Positions 62,482 through 64,000 of a stretch of DNA of 64,000 bases are shown here, in pieces. Below the pieces are notes generated by a model, which saw only the letters and a program-made list of their open reading frames with translations, did not search any database and was not told the origin of the DNA. The DNA lies in assembly GCF_902804485.1 (NCBI RefSeq), contig NZ_CADCST010000132.1, positions 33,097 to 97,096 of the forward strand. The letters run 5' to 3'. The position numbers and the translations under genes are program-made. The stretch's first letter is position 1. Each line of letters begins with the position of its first letter. Source of the stretch: Flavobacterium collinsii. Lineage in GTDB: Bacteria; Bacteroidota; Bacteroidia; Flavobacteriales; Flavobacteriaceae.

Positions 62482-64000
62482 TTAAAAATCAATTTCTATA
62501 ATTTCCTCTTGTTTTATGGACTCAGGCTTGTATTGCGATATATATTGGGCTTGCAGACGAATTGAATTCATCGAGAATAAATGGGTAATACTAATGTCTT
62601 GCGATATATTCTTTTTAAGGAGTTCGTAAAGTTTTGTCACTAATATTGAATTCCCTCCAACATCAAAGAAATTATCTGTAACACTTATTTTCTCAATGTT
62701 TAATACAGTCCTCCAAAGCTCCAATAATTGAGTTTCTAAGTCATTTCCAGGTAACACCAGAACATTCTTTATAAGATTGTCTTCTGAAACTTCAGGGAAT
62801 TTTGTTTTGTCTATTTTTCCATTAGAGTTCAGAAAAAACTCTTTAATTTCAACAAAATAAGTCGGAGTCATATAGTCAGGTAAATAGCTGCTAATAGCTT
62901 CTTTTAGCTCATAGATATCAATTTTAGAATGAGCAGTGAAATACACTACGAGAAACTTCTCTTCTTTAATTATTTTTACATCTACTACAGCCTGCTTTAT
63001 TATTTTGGAAGCTTTTAAAATCGTTTTCTCTATTTCTCCTAGTTCTACCCGATATCCGCGTATCTTAATTTGGTTGTCTTTTCTACCTATAAACTCGATA
63101 TTTCCATCAGGCAGCCATCTTCCCAAATCTCCCGTTTTATACATTTTTCCATTTGCATTATAAGGATCAGAAAAGAAAGTCTCTTCAGTTAAAATATTTT
63201 TATTCAGGTAGCCTCTGGACAAAGAAAGGCCTCCTATATATAACTCTCCAATGACTCCAATAGCTTGCAGTTTTTTATTACTGTCAAGCATATAAACTTT
63301 GGTATTCTCTAAAGGCTTTCCAATAATATTTTTAGGGAAATTTTTAATATTTAAATAACTGGTTGCGTCTATGACAGTTTCCGTAGGACCGTAATGATTG
63401 TTTATGCTTGCATTTGGAAATATCTCTTTAATCTTTAAAAATATTTTCTCATCTAAAGACTCTCCTCCCAAACAAATAGTTGTTACACAATCAATTTTAG
63501 AGATTGAATCATTGCTTATTAATATGTTCTTAAAATAGGTAGGCGTTCCCTGTAAAATAGTTACCTGATTTGATTCTAAAAATTTCACTATTTCATCCGA
63601 ATTCAGAATAATTTCTGTCCTAGGCACTGCTATACATCCGCCAATCATTAATGGTAACAAAATTTCCAGTATAGATACATCAAACACATAATTAGTCATA
63701 AGACAACTCTTCATATCCTTAGAAAGGCCTAATAGTTGTTTTTCATGAATAAGTTTTATTGCCAGACTCTCATGCTCTACCATCACTCCTTTTGGATTTC
63801 CTGTAGTACCAGATGTATAAATTACATAGGCTAAATCGTGTGGTTTGTTTATTTTTTCAGGATTCGCTTTCGAATATTCCTGCTGAACTTCTGTAAATAC
63901 ACCTAAAGCTTCTTCATCAATAACAATCTTGCTATTGCTATCCTTCTCGATGTAAGCAATCCTCTCCTGAGGATAATTAACATCTATTGGAACATAAGCC
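62482..64000 (-). CDS. Non-ribosomal peptide synthetase, 3' part (A-T), runs off the window
   Basis: The C-terminal end of an NRPS; the frame is open to the right edge, so the start and upstream domains are missing. Visible are most of an A domain, from AYVPIDVNYP at the edge through VIYTSGTTGNPKG, and a T domain (LDVGGNS-type site, DNFFDVGGNS) 55 residues from the end. The specificity residues read DVLQCGHIDK, which I cannot assign to an amino acid. No thioesterase or condensation domain follows, so the chain is passed to the KS of the next protein, eight bases downstream. The internal ATG at 63786 is not the true start. Confidence 0.92.
   Translation of the reverse strand, partial: AYVPIDVNYPQERIAYIEKDSNSKIVIDEEALGVFTEVQQEYSKANPEKINKPHDLAYVIYTSGTTGNPKGVMVEHESLAIKLIHEKQLLGLSKDMKSCLMTNYVFDVSILEILLPLMIGGCIAVPRTEIILNSDEIVKFLESNQVTILQGTPTYFKNILISNDSISKIDCVTTICLGGESLDEKIFLKIKEIFPNASINNHYGPTETVIDATSYLNIKNFPKNIIGKPLENTKVYMLDSNKKLQAIGVIGELYIGGLSLSRGYLNKNILTEETFFSDPYNANGKMYKTGDLGRWLPDGNIEFIGRKDNQIKIRGYRVELGEIEKTILKASKIIKQAVVDVKIIKEEKFLVVYFTAHSKIDIYELKEAISSYLPDYMTPTYFVEIKEFFLNSNGKIDKTKFPEVSEDNLIKNVLVLPGNDLETQLLELWRTVLNIEKISVTDNFFDVGGNSILVTKLYELLKKNISQDISITHLFSMNSIRLQAQYISQYKPESIKQEEIIEIDF

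Noticed and set aside
63786..63786. ATG at 63786 as the start of the right-edge NRPS gene
   Set aside because: The frame continues upstream with clear A-domain sequence (AYVPIDVNYP, YTSGTTGNPKG) up to the window edge, so the gene is truncated by the window, not started here.
1..64000. tRNA, rRNA, insertion sequence, integrase or prophage genes
   Set aside because: No cloverleaf, rRNA sequence, transposase or integrase motif was noticed; short tRNAs could be missed by eye.

Overview
The window is typical of a Flavobacterium or close relative (Bacteroidota). It is AT-rich, encodes BshA, an LptD-like protein, TamB, a PrcB-type lipoprotein, M43 and DUF4159 proteins, has TAnnTTTG-type promoter boxes and little Shine-Dalgarno signal, and carries dispersed palindromic and heptamer repeats of a kind common in that genus. 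This placement comes from gene content and protein style; no 16S or other marker was compared.

Region 1 (1-36.3 kb) is ordinary chromosomal housekeeping. It holds formimidoylglutamase, a DEAD-box helicase, a hybrid sensor kinase, a dicarboxylate symporter, chorismate synthase, an LpxH-like phosphoesterase and BshA. A leftward envelope/redox set follows (amidase, MCE protein, two Fe-S proteins), divergent from an LptD-like gene. Then come RidA convergent with a carbon-metabolism block (mgsA, a BadF-type kinase, gapA, pfkA) and a very large TamB, divergent from a tsaD-rsmE-DUF4159-trmH run. The last part holds an M43 protease, an AI-2E family transporter, a THUMP-like methyltransferase and a VanX-type dipeptidase.

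Region 2 (36.3-40.1 kb) is sparse and AT-rich. Two unusual genes lie in it: a leaderless papain-like cysteine amidase candidate (37098-37835) and a protein with glutamine-synthetase-fold amidoligase-like motifs (38270-39805). Long non-coding stretches flank both.

Region 3 (40.1-64.0 kb, continuing past the right edge) is a leftward hybrid NRPS-PKS biosynthetic cluster. In transcription order it has: an NRPS end (A-T, truncated by the window edge); KS-AT(degenerate)-T-C-A-T; KS-AT(degenerate)-T-C-A-T-TE; a DUF6624-like helical protein; a type II thioesterase; a SyrD/PvdE-like ABC exporter; a stand-alone C-A-T-C NRPS; a Sfp-type phosphopantetheinyl transferase; and a membrane-anchored alpha/beta-hydrolase. 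Specificity codes read by eye suggest Thr (KS module 1), an Ala-like residue (KS module 2) and Gly (C-A-T-C); the code of the first A domain is not recognised. Both AT domains have lost the GHSxG serine and no ketoreductase is present. Malonyl units must therefore come from a trans-acting AT, and beta-keto groups should be kept. The last module would present a beta-ketoacyl-aminoacyl thioester to its TE, the kind of substrate that can close to a tetramic acid. This cluster is the most novel part of the window.

No rRNA, tRNA, CRISPR array, insertion sequence or prophage was seen.
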